From NCBI RefSeq assembly GCF_001667075.1, contig NZ_LZIL01000005.1, positions 91,283 through 155,282 of the forward strand: DNA of 64,000 nucleotides. Reading direction: 5' to 3'. A program made the translations under genes and the position numbers. The notes beneath the pieces were generated by a model that was not told where the DNA came from, searched no databases, and was given only the letters and a program-made list of their open reading frames with translations. The stretch is from Mycobacterium sp. 852014-52450_SCH5900713. Lineage in GTDB: Bacteria > Actinomycetota > Actinomycetes > Mycobacteriales > Mycobacteriaceae. Position 1 is the first letter of the stretch; each line of letters starts with the position of its first letter. Below are positions 7,467 to 14,824 of the stretch, piece after piece.

Positions 7467-7933
7467 TGCTCGATCTCTTTCGTCGTAGGCATCTCGACCA
7501 CTTCGGCGTCGACCACCGCCCGCAACCGTTCGCGGGTGTCAGCGATGATCGCGGCCGGCGTCTGAGTCACGTTGACGTTGACGGTCTCCGGTTCGTACAG
7601 CCCGTCAAGCTTGGCTAGCTCGGCCTCGTTGCGGATGATCTCGCGGTTGAGGGTCACCAGCGTGTCGTCGTCGCCAGCCCGGTACGCCGCCGTGAACCGC
7701 TGGGTCAGCGCGCGGGTGCGCGTCTGGATGGCGAACTTGTGAGCCTCGAATGAGGTAATCGCCGGTTCGCGCCGCAGCCGCTCGACGTGACGGTTGACGG
7801 CGGTCTGCGCTGCGCCGATAGAGCGGTAGCCGAGACGGTCGCAGACCTCGCGCCAGGAGTGCCGGCTGGCGCGGAGCTGGAATGCCTCTGCGGCGCGTTC
7901 GCGGCTCGCGTACCTCGACATTGTTGGTGCCAT
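7463..7933 (-). CDS. putative terminase small subunit
   Basis: This protein of about 156 residues starts with a helix-turn-helix region (RASRHSWREVCDRLGYRSIG, AAQTAVNRHVERL). A helical middle (RTRALTQRFTAAYRAGD, LNREIIRNEAELAKLDGLY) and a short extended tail (PETVNVNVT) follow. This HTH plus 'rR..ElaklDGLyepe.V.V' layout is typical of small terminases that bind the packaging site. I prefer ATG 7933 (or ATG 7921) over the longer frame to 8044, whose first residues are Arg/Pro-rich noise. The gene directly follows the repeat-rich non-coding region, which could be its packaging site. Confidence 0.6.
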   Translation of the reverse strand: MAPTMSRYASRERAAEAFQLRASRHSWREVCDRLGYRSIGAAQTAVNRHVERLRREPAITSFEAHKFAIQTRTRALTQRFTAAYRAGDDDTLVTLNREIIRNEAELAKLDGLYEPETVNVNVTQTPAAIIADTRERLRAVVDAEVVEMPTTKEIEQ

Positions 7934-8228
7934 ACCGCATTCGTACCGCATTAGGGTGCAACGGTTTCGGAGCCGCGTCGGGTGGCGGGCGGGCGCGGGG
8001 TTGGTCGGGTGTCGACAGGTCACAACACCGACACAGGTCGGCAATGTGCTTGCACCGGAGGCGGTTTGGGCTCGGCAGGCGTATCCACAGCCCTCTATCC
8101 GATCGGGTGTCCGCTGATGGTCGGCGGGTGGGCTGTGCGTCGGGCGACGCGGCCCGCAGACACCGCCCTACCAATCCGCCGGCGGAGGCGGGCGGTCAAT
8201 TTCGTTGGGTCGGTTCCCTACCCCCGTT

Positions 8229-8246
8229 CCCCCTATAAATAGGGGG
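8229..8246. repeat. perfect palindrome CCCCCTAT-AA-ATAGGGGG
   Basis: An 18-bp palindrome with 8-bp arms and a 2-bp centre, with an A+T core in G+C-rich DNA. It stands at the left edge of the iteron cluster, between the helicase and small-terminase genes. It could be a DNA-unwinding element, a hairpin origin feature or a terminator of the replication transcript. Confidence 0.6.
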
Positions 8247-8257
8247 GAGAACAACGT

Positions 8258-8517
8258 GGGTATGGGTGGGCGTGAAGTGGGTCGCCCCTTGGGTACGGGT
8301 GGGTATTCGCAGGTCAGGCCGGGTGGGTACGCGGTTGGGTATGGGTGGGTACTCCCCTGCCCGATGGGTACCCGTACCCACCGCGTACCCACCCTGACCC
8401 GCTCGACTGAAAAACTCCTTGACCTGCGCGTTCGCGCCGGAAGGGTCGGGGCGTACCCAACTTGGACGCCCGTCAGGGTGGGTATGCCTTGGGTACGGAT
8501 GGGTATTCGCAGCTCAG
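8258..8517. repeat. iteron-like cluster, candidate replication origin or packaging site
   Basis: The 9-mer GGGTGGGTA occurs at 8297, 8321, 8343 and 8476 and in reverse orientation at 8386-8394. Longer variants GGGTACGGGTGGGTA (8291), GGGTATGGGTGGGTA (8337) and GGGTACGGATGGGTA (8491) are present. Bases 8290-8319 and 8488-8517 are a 30-bp direct repeat with two mismatches. The cluster lies in a non-coding stretch directly after the helicase gene, as origin iterons follow the Rep gene in phage satellites and small replicons. Confidence 0.65.
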
Positions 8518-8544
8518 AGCATGTTTCCGGCCCGTGTCGTTGGG

Positions 8545-10650
8545 TCACGGGGCCGGCGAGGAGGTGCCGCCGTCGCCTTCGGTCAGCGCGTTCATGGCGG
8601 TGGGGTCCGGCGCTGGATAGGCGTCCGGTTCGTGGTAGGTGTGCCCGAGCGGATCACGCCGCGCAACGATCAGCTTGCCGTGGTCGCATAGCAGCTTGAT
8701 CGCGGCCTCGGCGGTGTTGAAGCTGCATACCCGTCGCACCTTGCGGGGCTTGCCGCTGGCGGTGGGCTCCTCGCGGATGACCTCGGCGGCGGCCTTGGCC
8801 AGCCGCGTCTGGGTCAGTCCCTCGCCCGGGATGCAATGCTCCTGGGCCAGTTCGTATATCGCCTTGACGTGCGCCGCCCCCTTGCCGGTCCACTTCTCCA
8901 TCGGCAGGTCGGGGTCGAACTCGCCGGCGTGCGGATCAGCGCCAGGCGCGAGCACCAGGGACTCACCGCCGGCGGGCAGCGTGACCTTGACCGCGCTCAG
9001 CGGGTAAGGCCCTTCGACCGCTTCGTCTTTCATCTTGCCGACCTCGATCGTCACGGCCATCGCGGTCGGATCATCACGTAGCGCGATCAGTTGAACGTCA
9101 ACCGCGTTCAGCCACGCCACCGAGCCGCGCGCGTTGCGCGGATCGGCCTTGGTGGTGTGGTGCAGCACCAGCACCGCCGCGCCCGTGCGGCGCATAAGTG
9201 CGTCGATCCGCGCGACGGCCCGCCCCTGGTCGGTGGCCGAGTTCTCTTCCAGTCCAACGGTGCAGCGCGCCTGGGTATCGAACACCACCAGCGCCGCGCC
9301 GGTCTCCATCACCTTCGCGGTCACGTCATCCATGTCGCGCTGCGAGCCGAGCTGCGCCGCGCCTTCCAACACGGTCAGGTTGGCGAGCGCGCGCCGGCGG
9401 TCGATGCCGCGCTGCTGGCACCAGGCCCGCACCCGCTTGGATACCCCGCGAACACCCTCGCCGACGACGTAGATCACCGGCACCGGCGCGCTGACGCCGA
9501 AGCGGGCCGATCCGACGAACGGAGTGCCGGTCGCCAGCGACAGCGCCATGTCCAGAGCGACAAAGCTCTTGAGCGACTGAGACATACCGATCAAATGCGC
9601 CAGCGACGCGGCGGGCAACAGCTTGCCCACCAGCCACTCGGTGCCAGGCAGGTTGTCCAGCTCATCGAGGGTGCGCCACCGCTTGCCCACTGGCTCGCGG
9701 GCGGTGGCACCGCCGGCCTTGTGCAGTGCCCGCGCGTCGGCCAGCTCCGCCCACGCCGCGCTGTGGTCCTCGGCGCTCGCCGCCGTCAGCGCCTTGATTG
9801 TCTCGACCGGCATGCCCGGCGCTAGCTTGACCAGCTCGCCGGCGGTCACCAGGTAGTTGTGCTCCTCGCGGCGCAGCTTGCGGGCGGCGTTGCCCATGTT
9901 CCAGGTGTCGCGGTTGTGCCGCTCGATCATCTGCCGGGCGGCATCGGCGAACTCTGGTCCGCAGCCGCGTTCGACCTCGGCCAGGCTGTAAGCGGTGTGC
10001 GCCGCGACGCTGACCTTTTTGAGCCGCTGCTGCTCCTGGCCGCGCTCGCGCCGGCGGGCGTCGGCCTGTTCGGTCAGCGCCGCCAGCGCGGCCTCGGGGT
10101 CGGCGATGTCATACAACACCGACTCGCCGACGAACTCGGCGACTTCGACGCGAGTGACGCCTTCCAGCTCGGGGCAGATCGCCACCGCGAGGCCCGGCGG
10201 GATCGCGTCCAGCTCCTCAAAGCGAGTGCCTTCGCGTTCGGTGATTGCGCTGGGGGCGACGATGGCGACGCCATAGCGGCGTCCGAACCGCCGCAAGGCC
10301 TCCCACTGCGTCGGAGACAGGTACGGGGCGATCTCATCGCCAGGCTCCGCGCCCAGCCGGTCGGCGACCATGAGAACCGGGATCGCCGGCGCGGGGTCAC
10401 TCCTGCCCGACTCGTCAGTCAGGATCTCGCGCACGGTGCTGGTGTCGTCCAATCCGTCGCTAAACGGGTCGCGCCCGTTGCGGCCGTTGACGCTCAGTGA
10501 TCCGGCGCGGTTGCCGACCTTAGAGGTATTCTGCCTGTGGGTCACTGCTTTTCCTGTCGGGTGAGTAGGTGGTTCGGGGAGATGCCGCTCGGTCGAGGCC
10601 AAGTACCGGGCGGCGTCGCCGCCTCTAGGGTCTGTCAAGCTGTGCGGCAA
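8545..10650 (-). CDS. RepA/AAA-type replicative helicase of the element
   Basis: A protein of up to 701 residues. Residues 340-510 form an AAA ATPase of the RepA/DnaB-like type: variant Walker A LIGMSQSLKS (355-362 core), PVIYVVGEG, Walker B AALVVFDTQ (Asp458) and VLVLHHTTK (sensor strand). The N-terminal 330 residues contain helical segments with many Arg/Glu and no primase motif I can name. The C terminus (about 610-680) looks like a winged helix (LAKAAAEVIREEP, FNTAEAAIKLLCDHGKL). The start is uncertain: the TTG at 10650 overlaps the upstream HTH gene, whereas GTG at 10545 has AGGAAA before it. It probably starts replication at the adjacent iterons. Confidence 0.85.
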   Translation of the reverse strand: MPHSLTDPRGGDAARYLASTERHLPEPPTHPTGKAVTHRQNTSKVGNRAGSLSVNGRNGRDPFSDGLDDTSTVREILTDESGRSDPAPAIPVLMVADRLGAEPGDEIAPYLSPTQWEALRRFGRRYGVAIVAPSAITEREGTRFEELDAIPPGLAVAICPELEGVTRVEVAEFVGESVLYDIADPEAALAALTEQADARRRERGQEQQRLKKVSVAAHTAYSLAEVERGCGPEFADAARQMIERHNRDTWNMGNAARKLRREEHNYLVTAGELVKLAPGMPVETIKALTAASAEDHSAAWAELADARALHKAGGATAREPVGKRWRTLDELDNLPGTEWLVGKLLPAASLAHLIGMSQSLKSFVALDMALSLATGTPFVGSARFGVSAPVPVIYVVGEGVRGVSKRVRAWCQQRGIDRRRALANLTVLEGAAQLGSQRDMDDVTAKVMETGAALVVFDTQARCTVGLEENSATDQGRAVARIDALMRRTGAAVLVLHHTTKADPRNARGSVAWLNAVDVQLIALRDDPTAMAVTIEVGKMKDEAVEGPYPLSAVKVTLPAGGESLVLAPGADPHAGEFDPDLPMEKWTGKGAAHVKAIYELAQEHCIPGEGLTQTRLAKAAAEVIREEPTASGKPRKVRRVCSFNTAEAAIKLLCDHGKLIVARRDPLGHTYHEPDAYPAPDPTAMNALTEGDGGTSSPAP

Positions 10651-10849
10651 CGGATTCCGGCGTGACGCGGATCAGCAGCGCATCGACGTCGCTGGCCTTC
10701 ACCCGTAGCTCCGAGGTCGGACTGGTCCGGTATCCCGGCAGCAGGCCCGCGACGATTCGTTGGCGAATTGTCCAACGGCTCACGCCGATCCGCTTGCCGG
10801 CCTCGGACAGGCCGATCAGCCGGTCGCCCTCGGTGGTCGTGGCGGTCAT
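10625..10849 (-). CDS. small helix-turn-helix DNA-binding protein, excisionase-like
   Basis: A 74-residue protein carrying a MerR/excisionase-type helix-turn-helix (LIGLSEAGKRIGVSRWTIRQ then RIVAGLLPGYRTS, residues 11-45). A perfect AGGAGGT lies six bases before the ATG. It is the first gene of the replication transcript and overlaps the longer version of the helicase gene. It may be a replication initiator accessory or a second recombination directionality factor. Confidence 0.75.
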   Translation of the reverse strand: MTATTTEGDRLIGLSEAGKRIGVSRWTIRQRIVAGLLPGYRTSPTSELRVKASDVDALLIRVTPESVAAQLDRP

Positions 10850-10937
10850 GGTGTACCTCCTCTCAGGGGTGTCGTGGTGGTCGGTGCGGCTGGGGTGATC
10901 GGATCACATGGGGGTGCACGCGCCGGCTGACCCGACT

Positions 10938-10967
10938 CGACAACGCCGACCTTGGTAGGCGTTGTCG
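10938..10967 (-). terminator. hairpin between the early genes and the replication genes
   Basis: Perfect 10-bp arms CGACAACGCC and GGCGTTGTCG surround a 10-base loop, starting four bases after the stop of the upstream gene. No T-tract follows, so it could be an intrinsic terminator of the mycobacterial type or an attenuator limiting read-through from the excisionase promoter. Confidence 0.55.
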
Positions 10968-10970
10968 CCG

Positions 10971-11258
10971 TTAGTGATTCGCGGCCGGCAGGCTTCGCGG
11001 CAAGCCGAGCACTGCCGGGTGGTGCGGCGGTGGATCGCGGTCGACCACGGTGTGCACTCCGCCGCAGCGCGGCCCGCATGGAGCCAGCTCAGCCTCGGCC
11101 TGGCGCGCCTCTTCGCGGCTATCCCAGTACGTCGCGGCGCCTCGGCCCTCGGGGTCATGGCAGATCAGCGCGTACCTGCCAAGGGACCGACCGCCGGCAG
11201 CCCGCAGATGATCGGCTTCGTGGTGTCGCGGGCCGCCGGCGGTCTCGGTGGTGGTCAT
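10971..11258 (-). CDS. conserved actinophage hypothetical protein
   Basis: A 95-residue protein whose core (GRYALICHDPEGRGAATYWD, SREEARQAEAEL, CGPRCGGVHTVV) matches a small family I recall from mycobacterial phages and prophages, with the Cys-Gly-Pro-x-Cys pair conserved. The function is unknown. The ATG at 11258 is four bases after the stop of the excisionase-like gene, so the two are co-translated. The longer frame to 11444 overlaps that gene and is non-coding. Confidence 0.7.
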   Translation of the reverse strand: MTTTETAGGPRHHEADHLRAAGGRSLGRYALICHDPEGRGAATYWDSREEARQAEAELAPCGPRCGGVHTVVDRDPPPHHPAVLGLPRSLPAANH

Positions 11259-11262
11259 CGGC

Positions 11263-11484
11263 TCACTCGGAGCCGCCAAGCATCTTGAGCAGCGCCAGCG
11301 CGGGCACCCGTACCCGGCGGGAGCCGAGCTGAATCGTGGGCAGCCGGCCCTCGCGGGCCATCGAATAGCCGTATGCGCAACTGACGCCGAGGTAGCGCGC
11401 GGCCTGCTCGATGCTGATAGTCGGTGGCCCGCTGCGCAATTCATCCAGCGTGGGCACGGTCTTGGTGGTAGCGGTTGACTCCAT
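11263..11484 (-). CDS. excisionase-like helix-turn-helix protein
   Basis: A 73-residue protein with a winged HTH of the excisionase family (PTISIEQAARYLGVSCAYGY then SMAREGRLPTIQLGSRRVRV). It starts at ATG 11484 behind GGGGGA. It is the first minus-strand gene, divergent from the regulator-integrase pair, where a recombination directionality factor is normally found. Confidence 0.8.
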   Translation of the reverse strand: MESTATTKTVPTLDELRSGPPTISIEQAARYLGVSCAYGYSMAREGRLPTIQLGSRRVRVPALALLKMLGGSE

Positions 11485-11519
11485 TCCCCCAGAGTCGGTG
11501 TTTGTGCGGTGAATGTCCA

Positions 11520-11531
11520 GACTGTAGAGTC
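11520..11531. promoter_or_regulatory. near-palindromic operator in the divergent control region
   Basis: GACTGTAGAGTC is symmetric at 10 of 12 positions and lies in the 53-bp gap between the excisionase-like gene and the plus-strand regulator. It contains TAGAGT on the plus strand and TACAGT on the minus strand, both plausible -10 hexamers, so a bound protein would control both directions. Confidence 0.4.
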
Positions 11532-11537
11532 ACCAAC

Positions 11538-12146
11538 ATGGTCAAACGAAGTGGTGACTCACCGCCAGACCCGCAGCGCGGCGACGTCGAGCGGGTCGAC
11601 TACGCCGACCCCGACCCGCTTGCGGGCAAACGCTCCGGCCCGTTTCAACGGGTGCCGGAGCCTGACGAGCGCGTGGCAATTCGCCTGGTAGGACACCCGT
11701 TTACCTACGCCGTGCGGATCTCGACCAGCCGGTCAGGCCCGCGCCTCACTGAGCTGACGATCACCGCCGATGACGGCGCGACGGTCGACTATGCGGTGGT
11801 GCGCGCAGTGCCGACGCGAAGATTGGCCTACAGCGCCGCGCAATGGATCGACCGCGCCGGCGGTCTGTTCGGATTCGTTGACGACATCGCCGAAACGCAC
11901 AGCCAGCCAGACAACCCCGCCCCCAAGGTGTACGAAGCGGCCCAGATCGCCAATAACGCCATCGCGCTCGGCCTGCCGGTGCGCCCGACCGTGGCCGAAA
12001 AGCTCAACATCAGCAAGACGACAGTTGACCGGCTACTCAAGAGAGCCCGCGCCGAGGGCTGGTTTAACGACGAGCCACTACCGAAACGACCACAACCACA
12101 GCAGCGCGACACCACCGCCACCACCGACCAGGAGACCGACCGATGA
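11538..12146 (+). CDS. putative element regulator with C-terminal winged helix
   Basis: This protein of about 202 residues ends with a helix-turn-helix (RPTVAEKLNISKTTVDRLLK, then RARAEGWF) of the kind used by GntR-like or initiator proteins. The preceding region is beta-rich (VAIRLVGHPFTYAVRIST, RLTELTITADDGATVDYAVV). The ATG at 11538 lies about 10 bases after a TAGAGT box and lacks a Shine-Dalgarno, suggesting a leaderless transcript. The longer frame from 11475 crosses the divergent start. Its stop overlaps the integrase ATG (ATGA). It probably represses or activates the lysogeny switch. Confidence 0.65.
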   Translation: MVKRSGDSPPDPQRGDVERVDYADPDPLAGKRSGPFQRVPEPDERVAIRLVGHPFTYAVRISTSRSGPRLTELTITADDGATVDYAVVRAVPTRRLAYSAAQWIDRAGGLFGFVDDIAETHSQPDNPAPKVYEAAQIANNAIALGLPVRPTVAEKLNISKTTVDRLLKRARAEGWFNDEPLPKRPQPQQRDTTATTDQETDR

Positions 12147-13324
12147 CCACCGACAACACACAGCCCAAGCAGCGCGGCGACCGCACCGACAGCTCGATCA
12201 AGCGCCTATCGAACGGCAAGGGATGGCGGGCGCGGCCGACGCTAGGCACCGATCCGGTGACCGGCAAGCAGGTCCGGCCTACCAAGGTGTTTCGCACCAA
12301 GGGCGAGGCTCAGCAGTGGGTGACCGAGCAGCGCCAGCAGTGGGCGTCGGCGACGTGGGCACCGAAGTCGGTCCAGACGTTCGATGAGGTCGCCGACCAC
12401 TGGCTCAAGCTGCGCGCGGCTGACCCGTCGATCGGGCCGAACACCGTTCGCGCAGATCGCGAGTCGCTGGCCTACGCGCGCCGGGCGTTCGGTGCGGTGC
12501 CGGTCCAGAAGCTCACGCCGGCCGCGCTGGCGGATTGGTCGGCCGCGCTGACCGGTAGGGGTGGCAAGGCGCTAGCACCGGCCACCAAGCGCCGCGCGAT
12601 CGTCCGGCTCAAATCGGTGATGGCACACGCGAAACGGATGCGCTGGTTGACCTATGATCCCTCGGCGGATCTCGACTCGCCCGAGCAGAAGTCGGTCACC
12701 GCCACCGCCGCCGAAGACATCTGGACGCCGGCGCAGATGGGCAAGTTTCTCGATCACGTCGCGCCCCACCGCCTCGCCGGGTGCTTCGCGCTCACGCTGC
12801 TCGGGCTGCGGCGCGAAGAGGTCGGCGGGCTGCGGTGGTCGGACCTCGACCTCGATGCCGGCGCGCTGCGCATCCGACAGGCTCGGGTCGACGTCAACGG
12901 GCGCGACACGATCGTGCCGACCAAGACCGACCGCAGTGCCCGTGATCTGCCGCTGCCGCCGCGCGAGCTGGCAATGCTCAAGGCCATGCGCACGGCCCAC
13001 CTGCGCGAGCGCCTAGCCGTGGGCGCGCCGCTCGCTGACGGCGACCTGTTACTGTCGCGAGCCGACGGCACACCGTTGCCGGTGCGCGACTACAGCCGCG
13101 AGTTCACCGCTCAGCGCAAAGCTGCGGGGCTCAAGGCGATCCCACTCGGAAAGCTGCGGCACTCCAACATCTCTCGGATGCGCGCGGCGGGCATCGCCGC
13201 CGATGTGGTCGCCGCCTGGCACGGCCACACCGAGCGCATGACGCAGGCCGTCTACGGGCGCGTAACCGACGACCGGCTCACCGCCGCGTCGGCGGTGCTC
13301 TCGACAGCGATAGGACAGAGTTAG
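12143..13324 (+). CDS. int: phage-type tyrosine integrase
   Basis: A 393-residue tyrosine recombinase: N-terminal arm-binding region (KGWRARPTLGTD), SAM-like core-binding domain (about 78-175) and catalytic domain. Catalytic residues are visible as Arg223 (LGLRREEV), Lys261 (PTKTDRSAR), Arg339 (GKLRHSN), His362 (WHGHTERM) and nucleophile Tyr371 (AVYGRV). The usual first His of the H-x-x-R box is Gly336. The start overlaps the upstream regulator by four bases. The last 14 codons are duplicated 1.3 kb downstream (14577-14620). Its place at the element's end, near a tRNA gene, fits site-specific integration. Confidence 0.93.
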   Translation: MTTDNTQPKQRGDRTDSSIKRLSNGKGWRARPTLGTDPVTGKQVRPTKVFRTKGEAQQWVTEQRQQWASATWAPKSVQTFDEVADHWLKLRAADPSIGPNTVRADRESLAYARRAFGAVPVQKLTPAALADWSAALTGRGGKALAPATKRRAIVRLKSVMAHAKRMRWLTYDPSADLDSPEQKSVTATAAEDIWTPAQMGKFLDHVAPHRLAGCFALTLLGLRREEVGGLRWSDLDLDAGALRIRQARVDVNGRDTIVPTKTDRSARDLPLPPRELAMLKAMRTAHLRERLAVGAPLADGDLLLSRADGTPLPVRDYSREFTAQRKAAGLKAIPLGKLRHSNISRMRAAGIAADVVAAWHGHTERMTQAVYGRVTDDRLTAASAVLSTAIGQS

Positions 13325-13325
13325 G
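13282..13325 (+). repeat. 44-bp direct repeat, copy 1 (integrase 3' end)
   Basis: Bases 13282-13325 include the last codons and stop of the integrase and recur at 14577-14620 with one mismatch (C13305 versus A14600). The two copies bracket the PLD-like cargo gene. Confidence 0.9.
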
Positions 13326-13420
13326 GGAAACAGCCCGACCCAGGGGCTTGCTGACGACTTTTCACCACCTGATGACCCAAACAAAACACACCACAAGCGC
13401 GCCACAACGGCTCTGAAAAG

Positions 13421-14359
13421 CTATTGGGGTTCTTGCCGCTCCTCGCTGCCGCCGTCATCCGCGTCGCTCTCCTCTTCCTCGTCGGATACAGGCCGCGGCC
13501 CTATGAGCGTTGCTTCCTCCCAAAGCCGCTCGTAGGTATCCCGCAGAGTTTCGCGCGCAGGCGACGGAATCGGCACTAGGACCGTAGTCGTCTTCCCAAC
13601 ACCGTTCAGGGAAGTACCAAGCATGAACGCACTCTTGTCTTCTGCGAACACATACCGGTCATGCAGGCCGCCGGACTCTCTCAGCTCCACCCGGCGCGCC
13701 AGACTCGGGCTGTCGAGATAAGTCCGCATCGCCGGAAGTACGCCCTTACCAGTTTTCGGCGACACGAGCACCCGCGTTAGGTGCGTGTTCATCACGACCA
13801 TGTGCAGAACGTCTAGTTTCAAATACGGGTCGACCAGATACCCGGCTCCTGCGTTGGCGAGTTGCCCCACCATCAGCGGGTAAGCCAGGGGATCGCCGTT
13901 GCCCAAAACCACAACACTCACATCGTCTTCGGTCGCGGCTTCTCTCTCACGATCCCGTAGCAGCGCGTTTCCAATGTCGGTAAGCCGCAACCGAGAATCC
14001 TCGCCCGAATCAGTCACTTTCTCGAGCCATCCCAGATACACCAGGTGGTCGATGACAGACTCGGCAGCCTTAATCAGTTCCCGTGACGTGCCCTCGTCGT
14101 AGAACACGCCCGCCAGCTTTGCGAACGACCTGACGTACTGAGAATAGGTCGTGTCGATCATCCGGGTAAGGGCACTCACCTGTCCCAGTGCCCCCAACGA
14201 GCTGATGGGGCCACGCTGGAAGGTGCGGTACTCAGCCGGGGCAGGGATAGGCCGCTTCCGCCACAACGTCACCTCTGCGGCCTTCGGGCTGTACCCGCTG
14301 CGGTTACATGCCGCGATGAAGCCCAGCACCGCGTATTGCTCTTCCGAGAGGATATCCAC
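13421..14359 (-). CDS. phospholipase-D-like protein with N-terminal winged helix; candidate defence cargo
   Basis: This protein of about 312 residues starts at a GTG (14357-14359). The open frame continues upstream to 14455 but those residues look non-coding. The first ~130 residues resemble a winged-helix region (SEEQYAVLGFIAACNRSG, AAESVIDHLVYLGWLEKV, LRLTDIGNALL). The C-terminal half has a degenerate PLD/HKD box (GLHDRYVFAEDKSAFMLGTS, then LNGVGKTTTVLV), where His and the distal Lys/Ser are kept. Codon use is visibly less G+C-rich than the neighbours. It lies between integrase and tRNA, flanked by the duplicated integrase tail, a typical cargo position for anti-phage genes; the activity is not known. 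Confidence 0.6.
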   Translation of the reverse strand: MDILSEEQYAVLGFIAACNRSGYSPKAAEVTLWRKRPIPAPAEYRTFQRGPISSLGALGQVSALTRMIDTTYSQYVRSFAKLAGVFYDEGTSRELIKAAESVIDHLVYLGWLEKVTDSGEDSRLRLTDIGNALLRDREREAATEDDVSVVVLGNGDPLAYPLMVGQLANAGAGYLVDPYLKLDVLHMVVMNTHLTRVLVSPKTGKGVLPAMRTYLDSPSLARRVELRESGGLHDRYVFAEDKSAFMLGTSLNGVGKTTTVLVPIPSPARETLRDTYERLWEEATLIGPRPVSDEEEESDADDGGSEERQEPQ

Positions 14360-14576
14360 GTTCCGGATACTACGGTTCCGCCGAGCGTCCAACCTGGCCT
14401 TCGCCAATGGGTCGGGATCAACCCGAACCAAGGCGCGGCATCCCCACCTCCCCAATCGGGTTCAACAGGTTGCGGGCCAACGCCAGGATCTCGGACCACT
14501 TCGTTGGCAACCTCTATGTGCCACTCGGAAGCTAGATCCAGCATCGGACCGTACTTCGCGCCAACTCCCCGCTGTT

Positions 14577-14620
14577 CGCCGCGTCGGCGGTGCTCTCGAA
14601 AGCGATAGGACAGAGTTAGG
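14577..14620 (+). pseudogene. 44-bp remnant of an integrase 3' end (repeat copy 2)
   Basis: This copy would encode the integrase tail SAVLSKAIGQS and its stop, but the sequence before 14577 does not resemble the integrase. It is either the scar of an older related element or the product of the event that inserted the PLD-like gene. Confidence 0.75.
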
Positions 14621-14650
14621 ACATTCGGCGACAAACCGAGACCGACCGCA

Positions 14651-14689
14651 AAATGACCGAACGGCCCTGATCAGAGGTCAGAGCCGTTC
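14651..14689 (-). terminator. rho-independent terminator of tRNA-Ala
   Basis: Read on the minus strand, GAACGGC (14683-14689) pairs with GCCGTTC (14659-14665), with CTGA/TCAG pairs continuing the stem. A short T run (ATTTT) follows. It begins ten bases after the tRNA 3' end. Confidence 0.7.
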
Positions 14690-14698
14690 TATGTCAAG

Positions 14699-14771
14699 TG
14701 GAGCTAAGGGGACTCGAACCCCTGACCCCCACACTGCCAGTGTGGTGCGCTACCAGCTGCGCCATAGCCCC
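14699..14771 (-). tRNA. tRNA-Ala (GGC anticodon)
   Basis: The 73-nt cloverleaf folds completely: 7-bp acceptor (GGGGCTA/TAGCTCC), D stem GCGC/GCGC, anticodon stem CCACA/TGTGG with loop CTGGCAG (anticodon GGC), T stem AGGGG/CCCCT with loop TTCGAGT, discriminator A. CCA is not encoded. Its 3' end faces the phage element, so it is the natural candidate for the attachment site. Confidence 0.97.
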
Positions 14772-14824
14772 AAGTCGTGCCAATCGAAGCTACACCAACC
14801 GCCACCCTGGTTCAAAGTTGCTGT

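Noticed and set aside
8044..8174. Minus-strand frame of 189 aa through the origin region
   Set aside because: It overlaps the terS-like gene in another frame and is Arg/Pro-rich without helices or motifs.
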